Shown here: one piece after another, positions 50,332 through 62,410 of the stretch
How positions within the stretch are numbered: position 1 is the stretch's first letter
Layout of the letters: the number at the start of each line of letters is the position of its first letter
NCBI RefSeq assembly: GCF_963678635.1
Contig: NC_087067.1
Coordinates: 59,940,594 to 60,004,593 of the forward strand
DNA: 64,000 nt
Reading direction: 5' to 3'
From: Symsagittifera roscoffensis
Taxonomy: Eukaryota; Xenacoelomorpha; Acoela; Convolutidae
Program-made: the position numbers and the translations under genes
The notes under the pieces: model-generated
Seen by the model: only the letters and a program-made list of their open reading frames with translations
What the model was told of the DNA's origin: nothing
The model's database searches: none

Positions 50332-50770
50332 AGCAGGTGGCTCAAAAGGAATTTCTAGAGTCTTGAGTCTTGAGAGAGAAGGGGGCTCGAGGGTGAACTC
50401 GGATGAAATCTGGGCTCACGAAAAAGAAGTTTTAACAAATGAAATATTGTTATTAATATGCTATCTCTATTATATAAATCAAAATGCTGCATGAGAATTT
50501 CCTGATTGAATGGGACAAAATAAGTTTTAGATCGTTAGCTTAAAAAGCGAGAATTCAAAGGTGCAGGTGTTTGCAGATTTTGATTGCTGTTTAGCGATAG
50601 TATGAAAATTTTACATGGTTGTGAATTTTGGGGTGTAGATAAACTTAAGTCTGCTGCAAACTTCTGTAAATGACCACTGGCACTGTACCTTGAGCAACGC
50701 TCGGGTTTCTGAGGATTCACTGACAGACAGCAGCACGCGATGAGGACATCGATCTTGAGTCCGGGGAGTA
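50332..50770 (+). other. 3' untranslated stretch and polypurine tract of element C
   Basis: Closely matches 6367-6794 of element A. Ends in GTCCGGGGAGTA at 50759-50770. Confidence 0.75.
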
Positions 50771-51657
50771 TGTGCCAGTCGGTCATATCTGGAAGTTTGA
50801 CCTTGAGGAACACGAAATACGTGGTTTTCGATTGAAGTTTAATTTTTCAAAAATTCGAATGGAGCCTGTCATGCTCAGTTTTCTCGCGACAACTGAAAAC
50901 ATAAAATAAAAAATCAGAACGACCGAATTTACAATTGCCGGAAAATGACAGAAAAACAGCGGGAAATTGCTATTCGCAATTTCCGAGATAATAATAAAAA
51001 TCACGAGAGTAGAGCTGTCCTATCTTGATATAGGAGACAGAGTGATTACAAAAGAAGATTGGAATTCAGCTGAACCAGCGTGAGGCTTCGTTGGAAAGCT
51101 GGACAGCCGAAGTGTCCCAATGGTCCAGAACCAAAACTCCACAACTCCATACTCGAGAAAAAACTTGTTCGATTGTAATTTATTGAATCAAACTTAATTC
51201 CCCGACCATTCTCAAGTTGCTTACTAATTTAGTTACCTCTAAATCTCGAGTGTGCTGCTATGTAAGTACCTAATTTAATTTTCCCGAGTGTGTTTTACGG
51301 TTGTTATGTTGAGATAAGGCGAGTTTTAGGTTGATCCATCTGAAATGGATCAAAGTTCCACTGTCTAATAAAAAGTAACCTAATGGATTGTTCCGACCCT
51401 GTTTTTAACGGCGTTCGTGTATTTTGTGTATTTTGAGACCTAAGTATGGGGACGTTCTAATTTCTAGAGTGGGGGATTATTTGGTAGCGGCCTTTAAGCT
51501 GTTACGGGTTGTAGTCTCATGTCGCAAGTGAACCTAATTGGCTCCGACCGTTTTGAGTTAGAAAAACACAAGAGATGGTGTCCCTGACTGTTGAACCAAT
51601 GGTTATAGGGCCTACTTTCTTAAGCCTCTTATGTGACCAAAGTAGACGATTGTTACA
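50771..51657 (+). repeat. 3' LTR of element C, 887 bp
   Basis: Starts TGTGCCAGTCGGTC and ends GACGATTGTTACA. The 9-bp hairpin (51331-51353) and AATAAA (51367-51372) are kept. Element E starts four bases further on. Confidence 0.85.
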
Positions 51658-51661
51658 TAAT

Positions 51662-52545
51662 TGTAACATTCGCCCAAATACTACACAGCGACGGAGCGTA
51701 GAAAAAATACCTATTAACAACTGGCAAGCGTCAGTTACATTCATTCTACTCGTTTTTCACCGTCTCGACTTAGCCAGTTGATTCTCTGGTCTGTTTAGGG
51801 CTAAGTAAAAAGTTACTATTTTTAGGCCACCAGTCAAACGACTTTTGATCAGCTTTCGTTTACATGCGAACACAACCACATAGCTGAGTCTCGGATCCTC
51901 AGACTACGTGATTGCTATTAAAAACACGGCTCAAAAACCCCATTTTGTTATGTTTTTGTTGACAGTTCTATATTAAATCCATAGGAGATGAATTGACCCT
52001 TCCCTCTTTCTAGCTACTCATATTCTAAAATATCAGATTATACCGGTGTCAAATCAAACGTTTATGGCATCAGAGTCGCTAAAAAGTTAGTTTACTACAA
52101 TCTTTCACCATATATCAGTCTCTGGGGGACCAAGCCTCCGCGTCCGTGTTCTCCTTGCAGTAACGTCGTTATCACTCTCAATTCGTGGCACGGGAGGGTT
52201 CGGTTCAATACTCCTTCCCCACTGAAGCCTCCTCTCCCACTACCTTCTTCTGCTAAGGGTCTTATCGTGCGTGATCGCCACGATAAGAGGCTTCGTTTTC
52301 TCGTGTTCTCATACGACTGCTTTTCACTATCTTTGCTGCTGTTCTGATTTTTTCACCTTTTTAAGTCAAAATGGCCGTTTTTCGTATTTCCGAGAAATCT
52401 TCACTCTTCGATCGAAATTTTGAAAATAGAAAATTCTGGAAAATTTCGACCCTCCTTCGCAACACTTTTTCGTTGTTAAGGCCTTTAACCGTCTTTTTGT
52501 GTACCGCCGGAAGGTTGCACTGTGCCAGTCTGGCAGAACGGCACA
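51662..52545 (-). repeat. 3' LTR of element E, 884 bp
   Basis: On the minus strand it begins TGTGCCGTTCTGCC after the polypurine tract TTCCGGGGAGTA and ends GGGCGAATGTTACA. It pairs with 59717-60575; sampled stretches differ at roughly one base in twenty. A hairpin of the type seen in the other LTRs lies near 51976-51995. Confidence 0.85.
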
Positions 52546-52879
52546 TACTCCCCGGAAGTCCCCATCAATGTCCCTATTGATCGCATAACACCGGGTTATC
52601 GTCAAGTAGTGTTCCAGTTCTCTATAATCAGCCTTACAAATCGCATTAGAAAACGAAATTTATCTACTCCACCTCAACTCTTTACTTGTCACAAATGGCA
52701 TCGTACTACATCCTACTGCCTTTCAACATTTTCACAAAATTTGCACCATGAGGAGTGTCCTAGATAAAACTTCTTTTCTGACTACTCACGTCATCTTGCC
52801 ATAAAACTTCTTTTCGCTCTTTGCTGATTAAAAAATTGGCACCTGGCACGGCCACGCACCCGTTAAAACTAACTTATTG
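52546..52879 (-). other. Polypurine tract and deletion-junction stretch of element E
   Basis: Polypurine tract at about 52546-52557, then 3' untranslated-type sequence with no gene. The left end of RT follows at about 52880; the junction is where roughly 14 kb found in B is absent. Confidence 0.6.
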
Positions 52880-53436
52880 TCACTCACCAAGTATAATCAG
52901 TTTATCCACCAGGCGTCCCACCAGGCGTCCCAAATATTTTATGGAGTCTCTGAGGATTTCAAACTTTGAGGGTTTACACTTCAGGCCTGCCTGTTTCATG
53001 CAAGCAAACACCTCATCCAACCTCTCTATGTGATCCTCTAGGGTTGGCGTTGCGATCATAACAATATCGACATAACACATGATGAGATTCCCGTATTTCT
53101 TTGTCACACGCGTGAGTGCCTTGGCCATAAGTCGCTGGAACGTGGCCGTCGCGTTGCACAATCCGAACGGCATCCTCTTCCACTGGAACAGTCCCAGTTT
53201 GCACGCGAAGCCCGTTTTCTCCCGATCCTGCTTTCTGAGTGGCACTTGCCAGAACGCGGAGCCCAAATCCAGCGTCGTGACGTGAAGAACTTCGCGTCCC
53301 CCAGTTTGGAAAGGCTCTCATCAATGCGGGGTATCGGGTATGCGTCCTTTATCGTCACTGCTATCAAGAAATGGAAATCACAACAAAACCTGAGTTGCCC
53401 CCTTTTTTCGTGGCCATTAACACGCCACAAGCCCAC
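52880..53436 (-). pseudogene. Reverse transcriptase palm and thumb (element E)
   Basis: Two frames: 53436 to about 53280 (RFCCDFHFLIAVTIKDAYPIPRIDESLSKLG) and 53266-52880 (SAFWQVPLRKQDREKTGFAC, GLFQWKRMPFGLCNATATFQRLM, then the catalytic box). The box reads YVDI (53063-53074) instead of YVDD. The thumb ends at KYLGRLVGR, where a short repeat (AGGCGTCCCACC at 52912 and 52922) marks the deletion edge. Confidence 0.85.
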
Positions 53437-54989
53437 GGGGACTTCGACGGTTCAATCATATCGTACTCTAGTAACAGCCCAATTTCTTTCCTGCACTCCT
53501 CCGACTTATGTGGAGTCATCCTCCTCGCCCCTTCCCTATGTGGCCCCGAGCCCTCTTCTATCTCAATCTCGTGCTCTACAAAATTACAACAACCTATGTC
53601 GGCCTTATGTTTCGAAAAAACGTCTGTATTTCGACTTAGCACCGCCCTAAGCGAATCTAGTTTCTTGTCTGATATCTTACCCTTCAAATGTTCTATTTCG
53701 GGTAGGACCGGTTTATTCGCTGCTAAATCTGTTTCTGTCGGTCTCTCAGGAAAATTCGAACAACTAGACAACCCATCTTCTGTTTCCGACTTCATTGACA
53801 ACAATTTCCTAGAAGATTTCAATTCATTTACTCTCTTCAGTATACACTCTTGGTTCGCATGCAAAGGACATTTAGTTACATCAAACTTGTTTAAGTTCTC
53901 CACACTCTGAAAGTCTGTGTTCAGAGACAATGCGTAGCCATGTTTCTTTTCCCTCTGTATTGTCACTGTTGTTGCTTCTGCTTTCAACAACACACTCTCA
54001 CACAGTCCGCTCTGAGTGAGTGAGAAGCTTCTTCCTAAAATAGCCGAGCTTTTAATGTTTGGATTTGGTACCAGGCACACCTGTCTGTCTTTGCTGAGTT
54101 CATTCAAGTTTCTCAACCTAAACGTCGCTACTACGGCTTGGTTTGGTTTCAATCTAACGTTTCGATTCAGAAAAATCGGCATCTTGGCCTGGTTAATTAA
54201 GATCTTATTAAGGGGTTTCTTTTCATACTTTCTCTCTGGATCTTTGATCCTAATCAACCCGTCATTGAGATCAATCGTGACATCAAAGTTGCGTACGAAG
54301 TCCCTCCCCAGGATGAATTGATAGGATTCGTCCAAATGCTCCACTACCGGGAAGCTCATCCAAAGATGTCTTCCTCCAAGCTGTAGTGAAATGATCGGGG
54401 TACGTCCAGTCACATAGATCGCTCCCTGATTGGCAGCTGCCAGCCTGATGTTTGTCGGTATGAGACCCAATCTGTCGAAACCCATGTCGGTCCAGGTTTT
54501 GACAGGTATGACGCTGACCACTGCTCCCGTGTCTAGCAATCCTTTTACTGAAAGTTGTCTGCCTTGCACGTCCAGCACGTGTGCGGCCAGATCGGCCTCG
54601 CAACCTATGTGCACCGCATCTTGTTCAAGCATGGCATCGATTCGTCTCACCTTCAGCTCCTCTTGACCAATGTATATCCGGCCAACCTGATCACTCGCAT
54701 CAGTTACGTGAGCTGTCGTGTAGATATTGATGCCATCCACATTCATTAGAATCGGATATGGGCCATGGACTTCAATGTAATGTCCGTCCACTCTCATCAG
54801 CCTCGGACCTCCTGTCGTGAGCAGCGCTCGCACTGCCCTGGAGTCCAGCTTGGGATCTTTCTCCCTCAGGTAGTCTGCATAAATGTCCAGCTGGACTAGT
54901 GTAATCTCGGATGGTTCACTCAAGTTCTTGACCACCTGGTGTCCTACGACTGAGATAATGGACAATATCTTCGTCCCTTCTTGCGTCAT
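53364..54989 (-). CDS. Protease and RT N-terminus (element E)
   Basis: 541 residues. Pre-protease domain (about 1-150: SIISVVGHQVVKNLSEPSE, GRIYIGQEELKVRR), then an intact protease active site GLLDTGAVVSV (DTG at 54533-54525), the FILGRDFVRNFDVTIDL motif, and RT to SPWACGVLMATKKGG, where a lost base shifts the frame. It is the best-preserved protease of the window. The apparent start is within the ancestral gag-pol frame; a shift at 54989-55090 separates it from gag. Confidence 0.85.
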   Translation of the reverse strand: MTQEGTKILSIISVVGHQVVKNLSEPSEITLVQLDIYADYLREKDPKLDSRAVRALLTTGGPRLMRVDGHYIEVHGPYPILMNVDGINIYTTAHVTDASDQVGRIYIGQEELKVRRIDAMLEQDAVHIGCEADLAAHVLDVQGRQLSVKGLLDTGAVVSVIPVKTWTDMGFDRLGLIPTNIRLAAANQGAIYVTGRTPIISLQLGGRHLWMSFPVVEHLDESYQFILGRDFVRNFDVTIDLNDGLIRIKDPERKYEKKPLNKILINQAKMPIFLNRNVRLKPNQAVVATFRLRNLNELSKDRQVCLVPNPNIKSSAILGRSFSLTQSGLCESVLLKAEATTVTIQREKKHGYALSLNTDFQSVENLNKFDVTKCPLHANQECILKRVNELKSSRKLLSMKSETEDGLSSCSNFPERPTETDLAANKPVLPEIEHLKGKISDKKLDSLRAVLSRNTDVFSKHKADIGCCNFVEHEIEIEEGSGPHREGARRMTPHKSEECRKEIGLLLEYDMIEPSKSPWACGVLMATKKGGNSGFVVISIS

Positions 54990-55089
54990 TCCGAAAGTTC
55001 TACCAGATATGACATTCAGTTTTAGTCCCTGCTTTCTGGGTTCCTGTTTGTTTGTCCTCTTCTTCCGACGTTTTACTCAGAATGTTAAA

Positions 55090-57254
55090 CTATTCCCGAA
55101 GATCTGTGCTTTCCAGTTCCGACCTTACCCATTGCTCCACTTCTTTTGTGGCTAGCTCCTGTTTGACATTTTGTAACGCTGTCCTTGCCGCCAAACCATA
55201 GTCTACTTTGAGTGGGCCGGCAGACTCTGCCTCCAGGTTCGAGGATACCACCTCGTCAGGCAAGGTCTTCACCTTCTTAGTCGTAAAGGTGCTCGGTGTC
55301 GTCTCTTTTCTCCGAGACTCGGCCTCGTTGATCAGACGTGCTCGACTGTCCTTGACACCCGAAAGCGCCTCTTCATGGCGGGGGTGTTTCGCTTCCGCTA
55401 CTGCATCCCAAAACTGAGTGCAGTCCGACTTGAAGTGTCCCTCCAAATTACAAAAGAAGCACCTCGGTGCATACTTCATGATGAGCCCTCTAACGTACTC
55501 TTTGTGGTCCTCGTCGGTCGCATCGACGTCGTCAATAAAGTAGCATATTGCCTTCATGTTCTGTTTGTAAGCAGAACACGCGGAAACATGATGGTCCATC
55601 GAACCGCAATTCGCACATGACCTCCTCTTATCCATGTCGTCGCGAGGCTTGTACCAACTGGAGTTCGCGCCAGTGTTTGTCCCGCTGTAGTTGCCATAAT
55701 TGCTGTAACGGTTATGCGCCCTCGGTTTTATGAGCAAGTATTCACGTGACTTCATACGCAAATCATCGGGCGTGGGTACCTGGTCAAGCGACAGGGTGAA
55801 GTGTGTGGCCAACATCGGTTTCAATTCCTCACTCTTTACTCCGTCCAAGAACTTCGAAGCAATCGCTAAGTTTCGCTCGGATATTCTCTCATCGGGGTTG
55901 CTTCTCCTCCTAAGCAATTCAAGGTCGTCCAAAATTTTTTTCATGGATTCGTCATCTCTTTGACGCCTTTTTTCGAACTTCACCATAGCCTGGTGCCCTT
56001 GCACTCCGGAGCCAAAACTATTCAGCAGGATGTCAAATATCTTACCAGCGGTGTCTCGTTCGTTGGCCCTTTTCGCCATTACACATTTCAGGGCAGTACC
56101 CTCTAGGTTGCTTGTTAGTGCGCTGCATTTCTGTTTGTTGGAGAGATTCTCCTCTTCAAAGTGCAACTTCATCGCCTCTATCCAAGTGTCAATGCAACTG
56201 TCTGACTCATCTTTGTTTGATTTCGGCTTTTTTAGTGTCCTTCTTGACCTCTCTCCTCTCTCGGTTGACTTTGAGAGCTTAGTGATGAATGTTTCGAGAG
56301 ATCTCTTCAGAGGTTCAAACATCGAGGCATACATCGTTGTGTCCTGTGAGACCGTAGTCAGATCTGGCCTTGACCTGACTTGTGGCACAGTGGGCAACCT
56401 TGTCTCGGGGGTAGCATCTGCTCCCGACGGGACTGGATTCGTCCAGCCAGGTCTCGAGGGGGCTGCCCTGGGCCGCTCCCTATTCCTAGATTCGTAGTTC
56501 GTTCTCGAATTTTGCGAGGCCCCGGCATAGCTGCCTGGAACATCTCCATCATTCGCCTGGCGTGAGCGCTCCCTTGGGTTGGAACGCTCCTCTCGATTGC
56601 TCCCATTCATGATCTCGTCAATCTTCCGCATTATTAGGTCAGATTTGGCATCTAACCTTTTTTCCAGGCTAGTCATCGTATGAGCGTAGGTATTATCATG
56701 ATCAGTCAACAATCGCTCGATCTCTCTCGTCATCCTAGCCTCTCTTTCCTCTGACTCCTTGTTTGCCTGTGCCAAGCTCTCCGACAGGCATTGATCGGTG
56801 TTGCGAATCAATTGAGCCGGATCGACTCTCGCCTGCGACTTCACGTGCGTCAGCTCATCCCGCAAACTCTCTTGACCCTGGTGAGCTCTCTCCTCAACTC
56901 AATCCAATCTCTTGGTCATGTCCCGTCGCAATTCCTCCGAGCCTGTGATTACACCAGCAAATATGTCGCTTATATCGCCGGCCGCCCCTAATGTCGGGGT
57001 TAGCCCCAGAGAAGATGAGGTCAACTGCGGCTGCAGTCTGGTGCTTGATGCGAAGTGGACAACGCCTTCCTGCTCATGTCATTCCTCCGGCACGGCGTGA
57101 AGTTCACATCCGGGTGTGTCATCTACGGATGGTCATAAGTGGAAGATAGACCTTCGGTTTGTAGTGACGCCATGTGCTCATCGTACAAAGCATTCCAACT
57201 CTTCTTCGCCTTCGAACCCGTTTGTTCTTCACTCGGACTTATACTCGACATCAT
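55090..57254 (-). pseudogene. Gag (element E)
   Basis: A likely start is the ATG at 57254 or 57251 (MSSISPSEEQTGSK), broken soon after by a stop. The main frame (56865-55090, 591 residues) has a coiled-coil stretch, the Gag helical domain (CIDTWIEAMKLHFEEE, LNSFGSGVQGHQA) and two intact knuckles: CANCGSMDHHVSAC and CFFCNLEGHFKSDC. The C-terminal tail has VKQELATKE, showing that B's gag stop replaced a lysine codon. Confidence 0.8.
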
Positions 57255-59716
57255 CGCGTTCTTGCTCTGCCTGGAGATGAGTGGGTATTGTTCGGATGTG
57301 AAGTACCCTCACCGAGATCGTCTTTTATTTGTTCCCGGATTGCCCAAATTTTCCTATTAACAGCTCAAGGCAACCACACAACCAAAAATCACAATAAAAA
57401 AAATTTTGCTTCGGGTACCTTAGATACACCCGATCTAGAATCCAAAGTTAATCACAAGTTTCCGGGTCAAATGGGCTCCTGTGATCCTAATATGTACTCA
57501 CGTTGTTGGTTGACCTTTTATCCCAACCCTAAATGGATATTTTCCGTCTCTCAAATTGCCCCTGAAGGTTTCCCTAAGTTTCCAATAAGGAGGGTTGCAA
57601 AAAGGTTTAAGTCACTCCCGAGGGTCACTTCGGAGGGTTGTTAAGACACTTAGCTTATTTCGGAGGGATACCTTGGAGGGTACCTTAGTCACCCGAGTGA
57701 CTTCGGAGGTTTCCTTTTCACTCACTAAGGAGGGTCAATAAGAGGCTTAATATGCTCCGAAGGGTTACTTAGGAGGGTTCTTCCAAAATTTTCAAATTTT
57801 TGAACCTCACTTAGAGGAGTCTTCAACTAGCTCCAGAAAGCGTCAAAACAAGCTAAATTCTCTATTGGGGGTTGTTTTAACTTCTTCAGAGGGTCTCGTG
57901 GAAAATTTTCACTAAGGAGGGTTGCTAAGGGGCTTAAGTCACTCCCGAGGGTTACTCTGGAGGGTTCCCCAAAAATCAAGAAAATGGGTTATTCTACCGC
58001 GATAAAGTCCCCGAAAGCGGTCTATCTGACTTAAAACCAGGTTGGCTGACACGGTCAACCTTCCCAGAAAGATATAAAGGTGTTTTTATAAAATTTTCTG
58101 CCGCTCGGAGGGTTCCCTGCAATTTGGACCCTCCGAACCGACAAGTTCTAAAAAAATTTTCTTTTCCGAGATTATCAACCCAAAAACGGTTGCCTTCCCG
58201 AAAAATGGTCACAAACGTCGACTTATGGTACCAAAATTATCCCGATCGGTTGGCTAGTCTTTGAGAAATCGCCAAAAACGCGTTCGTCAAAATGGCCATT
58301 TTTTCACCACCTATATAGATTCTGAAAGACTTTTTCCGCAATTCTCAGTGAAAGTGCCCGAAAAAAATTGGAACGAGTGTAATAGCCCCGTACGGCACTG
58401 GAATAATTCAAAAACCGGACCAAAATTGGTTTGGAAACAAAAATTTGGCCAATAACTTTCAAATTTGGATCCTCCGATTCCTTCCTTTTCCAACCTTTAT
58501 AAGTCGTTAGCTCTATCCACGGAGCTAATCGGAGGGTTACTCAAAAATTTTTCTGGCAACCGAGCACGTTGTGCTAGCACGCTCCTAACGCAAAAAATTT
58601 TATTGCCCTAACTCTAAAAACTCAAAAGCTCGATCCCCAAAACAGATTGACAAAATTCAGAAAATTATCAAAATTTTGATCGAAAATTTTTAGTTTTTTC
58701 TAACTTCTACTGAGTCCTTTGTCACGCGCTTTCTTTAGTCAGGGGGATCAAACTACGTAGCAACTCTCTATATAAAAGTTTTTTGCTGTTCGGAAAAGCT
58801 CAGATATCCAAAATTTTGGGGGTCTATAGTTTGGTCGAAAATCAGTTTGGGTTTTTCTTGGGTCTAAATAGGAGATAAGTAATATATAATAAGGAAAATA
58901 ACCTATTAGTAGTCATTAACGAATATTATTATACCCTCTTTTGCACCAAAATACCCGAATTAAGACCCTTAACTCGGAAATTTGTGATCTATGGTGGGTA
59001 CAATCGGACCGCGCCAATGGTGCCCCCACCACTTAAGTTTTAATGAAATAGTACCCGAATGATACTAAAATTGTTTCAACGATACCGAACAGTCGTTGTG
59101 GACGTTTTCCCTGATGTCCCTGATGTCCCTGTGGAGTGTGGAACTCTACCCTCCGGCCACCGGCAAAATCACCATTAACGTGCTTAAATACTCAAATTAA
59201 ACACCAAAACACACAACCTTCCTATCAGAAATGATATAAACCAATCTGAAACAACAACAACTAGGAAGGTCAGATCGCATCTCCTCCGGAAATGACATAC
59301 AAACTGTCACTTTATGTTTTTCACTGTTTTTGGTCTTGTTTGGATTTTTTACTGTTTTTTGTACTTTTTTGCTTTCAATTAGATTTGTTTTTGTCTTTTT
59401 CTTGGTTATACACTAGTTTGTTGTTTGGTTTTACGCTTTCTCTTTAATTGTTTTTGGTCCTAGGTTCTCGGGAAAAGCGGGCTCTAGATTTCCCACCTAA
59501 CCCTCCGGCCCCCGGAATTTTCGGTCCTAAATAAGTTAAAAAGCTAAACAGTACTAGGTGGAGGGTACGCACCATCCCCCTAGTACACAAAAAAGTCCCT
59601 AAGGCCTCTAACTCGGGCATACGGGCGGAGCGGAGGGTTCGTCGCTGAAACGTTTGCTGATCATGATGATCTTATGCCTTTAACAGGCCCACCCAGGAGC
59701 GCCAAAAAAACGTCTA
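57255..59716 (-). other. Leader of element E, with PBS at 59690-59704
   Basis: Non-coding, 2.46 kb. The PBS TGGCGCTCCTGGGTG lies 12 nt from the LTR, as in B and C. Plus-strand GGAGGGTT boxes crowd 57590-57970 and recur to 59650, the counterpart of B's CCGGAGGGGTC boxes. I see no gene. Confidence 0.65.
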
Positions 59717-60575
59717 TGTAACATTCGCCCAAATACTACATAGCGACGGAGTGTAGAAAAAGTACCTATTAACGACTGGCAAGCGTGAGTTACCTTCATT
59801 CTACTCGTTTTTCACCGTCTCGACTTAGCCAGTTGATTTTCTGGTCTGTTTAGGGCTAAGTAAAAAGTTGCTCTTTTTAGGCCATCAGTCAAACGACTTT
59901 TGATCAGCTTTCGTTTATATGTGAACACAACCACGTAGCTGAGTTTCGGATCCTCAGTCTACGTGATTGCTATTAAAAACACGGCATAAAACCCCTAGTT
60001 TGTTATGTTTTTGTTAACAGTTCTATATTAAATCCATTGGAGATGGATTGACCCTTTCCTCTTTCTAGCTACTCATATTCTAAAATATCAGATTATACCG
60101 GTGCCAATTCAAACGTTTATGGCATCAGAGTAGCTAAAAAGTTAGTTTAGTACAGTCTTTCACCATATATCAGTCTCTGGGGGACCAAGCCTCCGCTTCC
60201 GTGTTCTCCTTGCAATAACGTCGTTATCACTCTCAATTCGGGGCACGGGAGGGTTCGGTTCAATCTCCTTCCCCACTGAAGCCTCCTCTCCCACTATCTT
60301 CTTCTGCTAAGGGTCTTATCGTTCGTGATCGTGTTCTCATACGACTGCTTTTCACTATCTTTGCTGTTGTTTTGATTTTTTCACCTTTTTTAGTCAAAAT
60401 GGCCGTTTTTTTCGTATTTCTCAGAAATATTCACTCTTCGATCGAAACTTTGAAAATAGAAAATTCTGGAATATTTCGACCCTCCTTCGCATCACTTTTT
60501 CGTTGTTAAGGCCTTTAACCGTCTTCTTGTGTTCCGCCGGAAGGTTGCACTGTGCCAGTCTGGAAGAATGGCACA
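59717..60575 (-). repeat. 5' LTR of element E, 859 bp
   Basis: Minus-strand start TGTGCCATTCTTCC, end GGGCGAATGTTACA. Pairs with 51662-52545 and has a small deletion near 60330 relative to it. A hairpin (AATCCAT/ATGGATT, plus-strand 60031-60049) is kept. Confidence 0.85.
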
Positions 60576-60965
60576 AATGACGAAAGAAGATGACAAGTGT
60601 TGAAGTCCTTTTCAATTAAAATCGATACGGGTTACGTATTCTCAATAAGAACAAGCAACTCGACACGAGAAACTACAATATACAAGTGCCCCAGATAAAA
60701 AAAATCCGTCGAAAGTAATTTTGTCATTTATTGTTCCGAGTACGCAAGCGGCGTTCGCAATCTGTATCGTCAGGAGAATCTCTGTTTTAAAAATGTGCCT
60801 GCTCTGGGCTCCTGAGTGCATATGCTAAGGTTCTTACAAAGCTTGCTCAAAAAGGTTTCTGTGCTGGGGCCGGCCCCGCCCTGAATCTCAAAAACTATCG
60901 GTTGAAAGAGATAACCATCATCTACAAGATCTTAATACTTGTCATTTTTTCGCTCCTCCGCTTCA
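60576..60965. repeat. Dispersed repeat R2, copy b
   Basis: Matches 63655-64000 and, over its first 190 bp, 8990-9182. Left end set by element E, right end by LTR F. No gene. Confidence 0.65.
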
Positions 60966-61776
60966 TGTGACATTCGAATCGGTAGGGGGTTAGTTTTGAC
61001 TGTCCTGCTAAATTTTTAAGTTTTCAATTTGGACGCGAAAGACACATAATCTTTTATCATTTCGCACACACTGAAATTGCGAAAACAGAACAACAGTAGT
61101 CTCAGTGACAACAACTACGACAAAAAGGCAGAAGATTGAAACTGTGGTTAAAAATTGTTAGAAACCACTCCGATTTCTAACGATTGTGCCGCTACAATTG
61201 TTATTGAGCAGTTCACAAGAGACAGGAAAGGGCGACTTGTCCAGCCTTCCGAAAAGGAATAAGAGTGTTATTTCACCGGAATCCAGAAACCGGAAGGGTC
61301 TCGGGATTGGGACTTTAACTGTAACTAGATGTTTTAATAGTTTTTCGCTTCCCGGAATGTATTGAGTTGATTTTAATTATTACGAAAATCGTTTTCAGAT
61401 AAGGAGAAGTTAAGAGTTGGGGAAAAGGGTTGATCCATCTTCGATGGAGATGGTGATTTTCATCTACTGAACAAAAACAATAGTAATATAATATATAAGT
61501 AGTAGCCCTAATTTTAGGAGTGACCTCCTGGTCTGGGGATACTGAGACCAACCCATGAGCTCACTATTTTCGCATGCAATTAAGTTTATCAAGGCAATCT
61601 GATCGAAGCCGGAAACAGTAACGTTTTTTTGTCGACCCAATGTTAAAAGGACCAGCAATAGAACTGGCTTTGGCAGAGACGGTGAAAAGCATGAAGAGCT
61701 GTGTTTAGATGCTAGCCAGTCCTTTTAGAACCTAGCTTTGTTTTCCGTGGATTAGTAATTTCGGGCGAAGGTTACA
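60966..61776 (+). repeat. LTR of fragment F (B-type), 811 bp
   Basis: Starts TGTGACATTCGAATCGG and ends GGGCGAAGGTTACA. It follows the B LTR at moderate identity, with hairpin CCATCTTCGATGG near 61436. No second LTR within the window. Confidence 0.8.
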
Positions 61777-62410
61777 TAAATGTTTTTATGGCGCTCCTAG
61801 GTGTTATTCTTTTTAACATCATGACCGGTAGAACCGTTAAAGAGCACTCCGCGCCAAGCGGATGCTCATAACAAGGCCCGAACCACCGGGGCAGAAGGGT
61901 AGTTCGGAACGCGGAAGCCCTCCGGATTCCCGTGAATAGCTTTTGAACCTAGTTAGGACCGAAAATTCACGTACCAGGAAGTGTGGTGGGATTGGCCGTC
62001 CCGTCGTTCACTGAGAGGTTTGTGATCAAAAACACTTAAAGATTTACAGGAAACCAAACAAGAAGTAGTATTATATTACCTAAGAAAAAACCAAAAAACA
62101 AATAAATAACTGAAAAAACCAAAAACAGTAAAAAAGTATAAAATCAGTAGAAATCATCCCCCCAGACGAGATGTGATCCGACACTCCCATTAGTTGTTGT
62201 TAGAAATATTGTTTTTACAGGCTTTTATATCATTCAGGATCTTTACGATTAGATTTGTGGCCCGTTTGTGGCGCTAGTACTGTAGGGTTATTTGAGTATT
62301 TAAGCACGTTAATGCTAGTTTGCGCTCAATCCGGAAGGGTCTCGGGACCGGCAAGTAGTGCAAGGAGCGATAAGAAGGAGCTCAAGGACAACAACAATAA
62401 TCGTTGTTTC
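61777..62410 (+). other. Leader of fragment F, with PBS at 61789-61803
   Basis: PBS with one change (TGGCGCTCCTAGGTG), then sequence matching B's leader 10996-11620, including the A-rich tract and the TCAATCCGGAAGGGTCT box. Homology stops near 62410. Confidence 0.7.

Larger units (their letters stand above)
9183..51657 (+). mobile_element. Element C: giant LTR retrotransposon interrupted by element B
   Basis: C consists of a left-truncated 5' LTR (9183-9762), leader part 1 (9763-10045), the inserted element B (10046-34165), leader part 2 (34166-36560), ORF1 (36561-45229), ORF2 (about 45770-50331) and a 3' LTR (50771-51657). The two leader halves join into the order seen in the intact leader at 7703-8200: an A-rich tract, then GTGACTTTGA(T/C)ACCAG. 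This shows that B landed inside C. Without B, C is about 18.4 kb. Its pol carries several stops and homopolymer frameshifts, a lost YxDD box and a deleted second integrase aspartate, so it cannot move by itself. Confidence 0.8.
51662..60575 (-). mobile_element. Element E: 8.9-kb LTR retrotransposon with internal deletion
   Basis: Both LTRs are present (minus-strand 5' LTR 59717-60575, 3' LTR 51662-52545), with PBS, leader, Gag, protease and RT N-terminus. The sequence runs from the RT thumb (about 52890) almost directly to the 3' end, so RNase H, integrase, macro domain and all of ORF2 are missing. The flanks show aat on both sides (51659-51661, 60576-60578). It is a third subfamily: Gag and protease resemble B, but the LTR differs. 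Confidence 0.85.
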
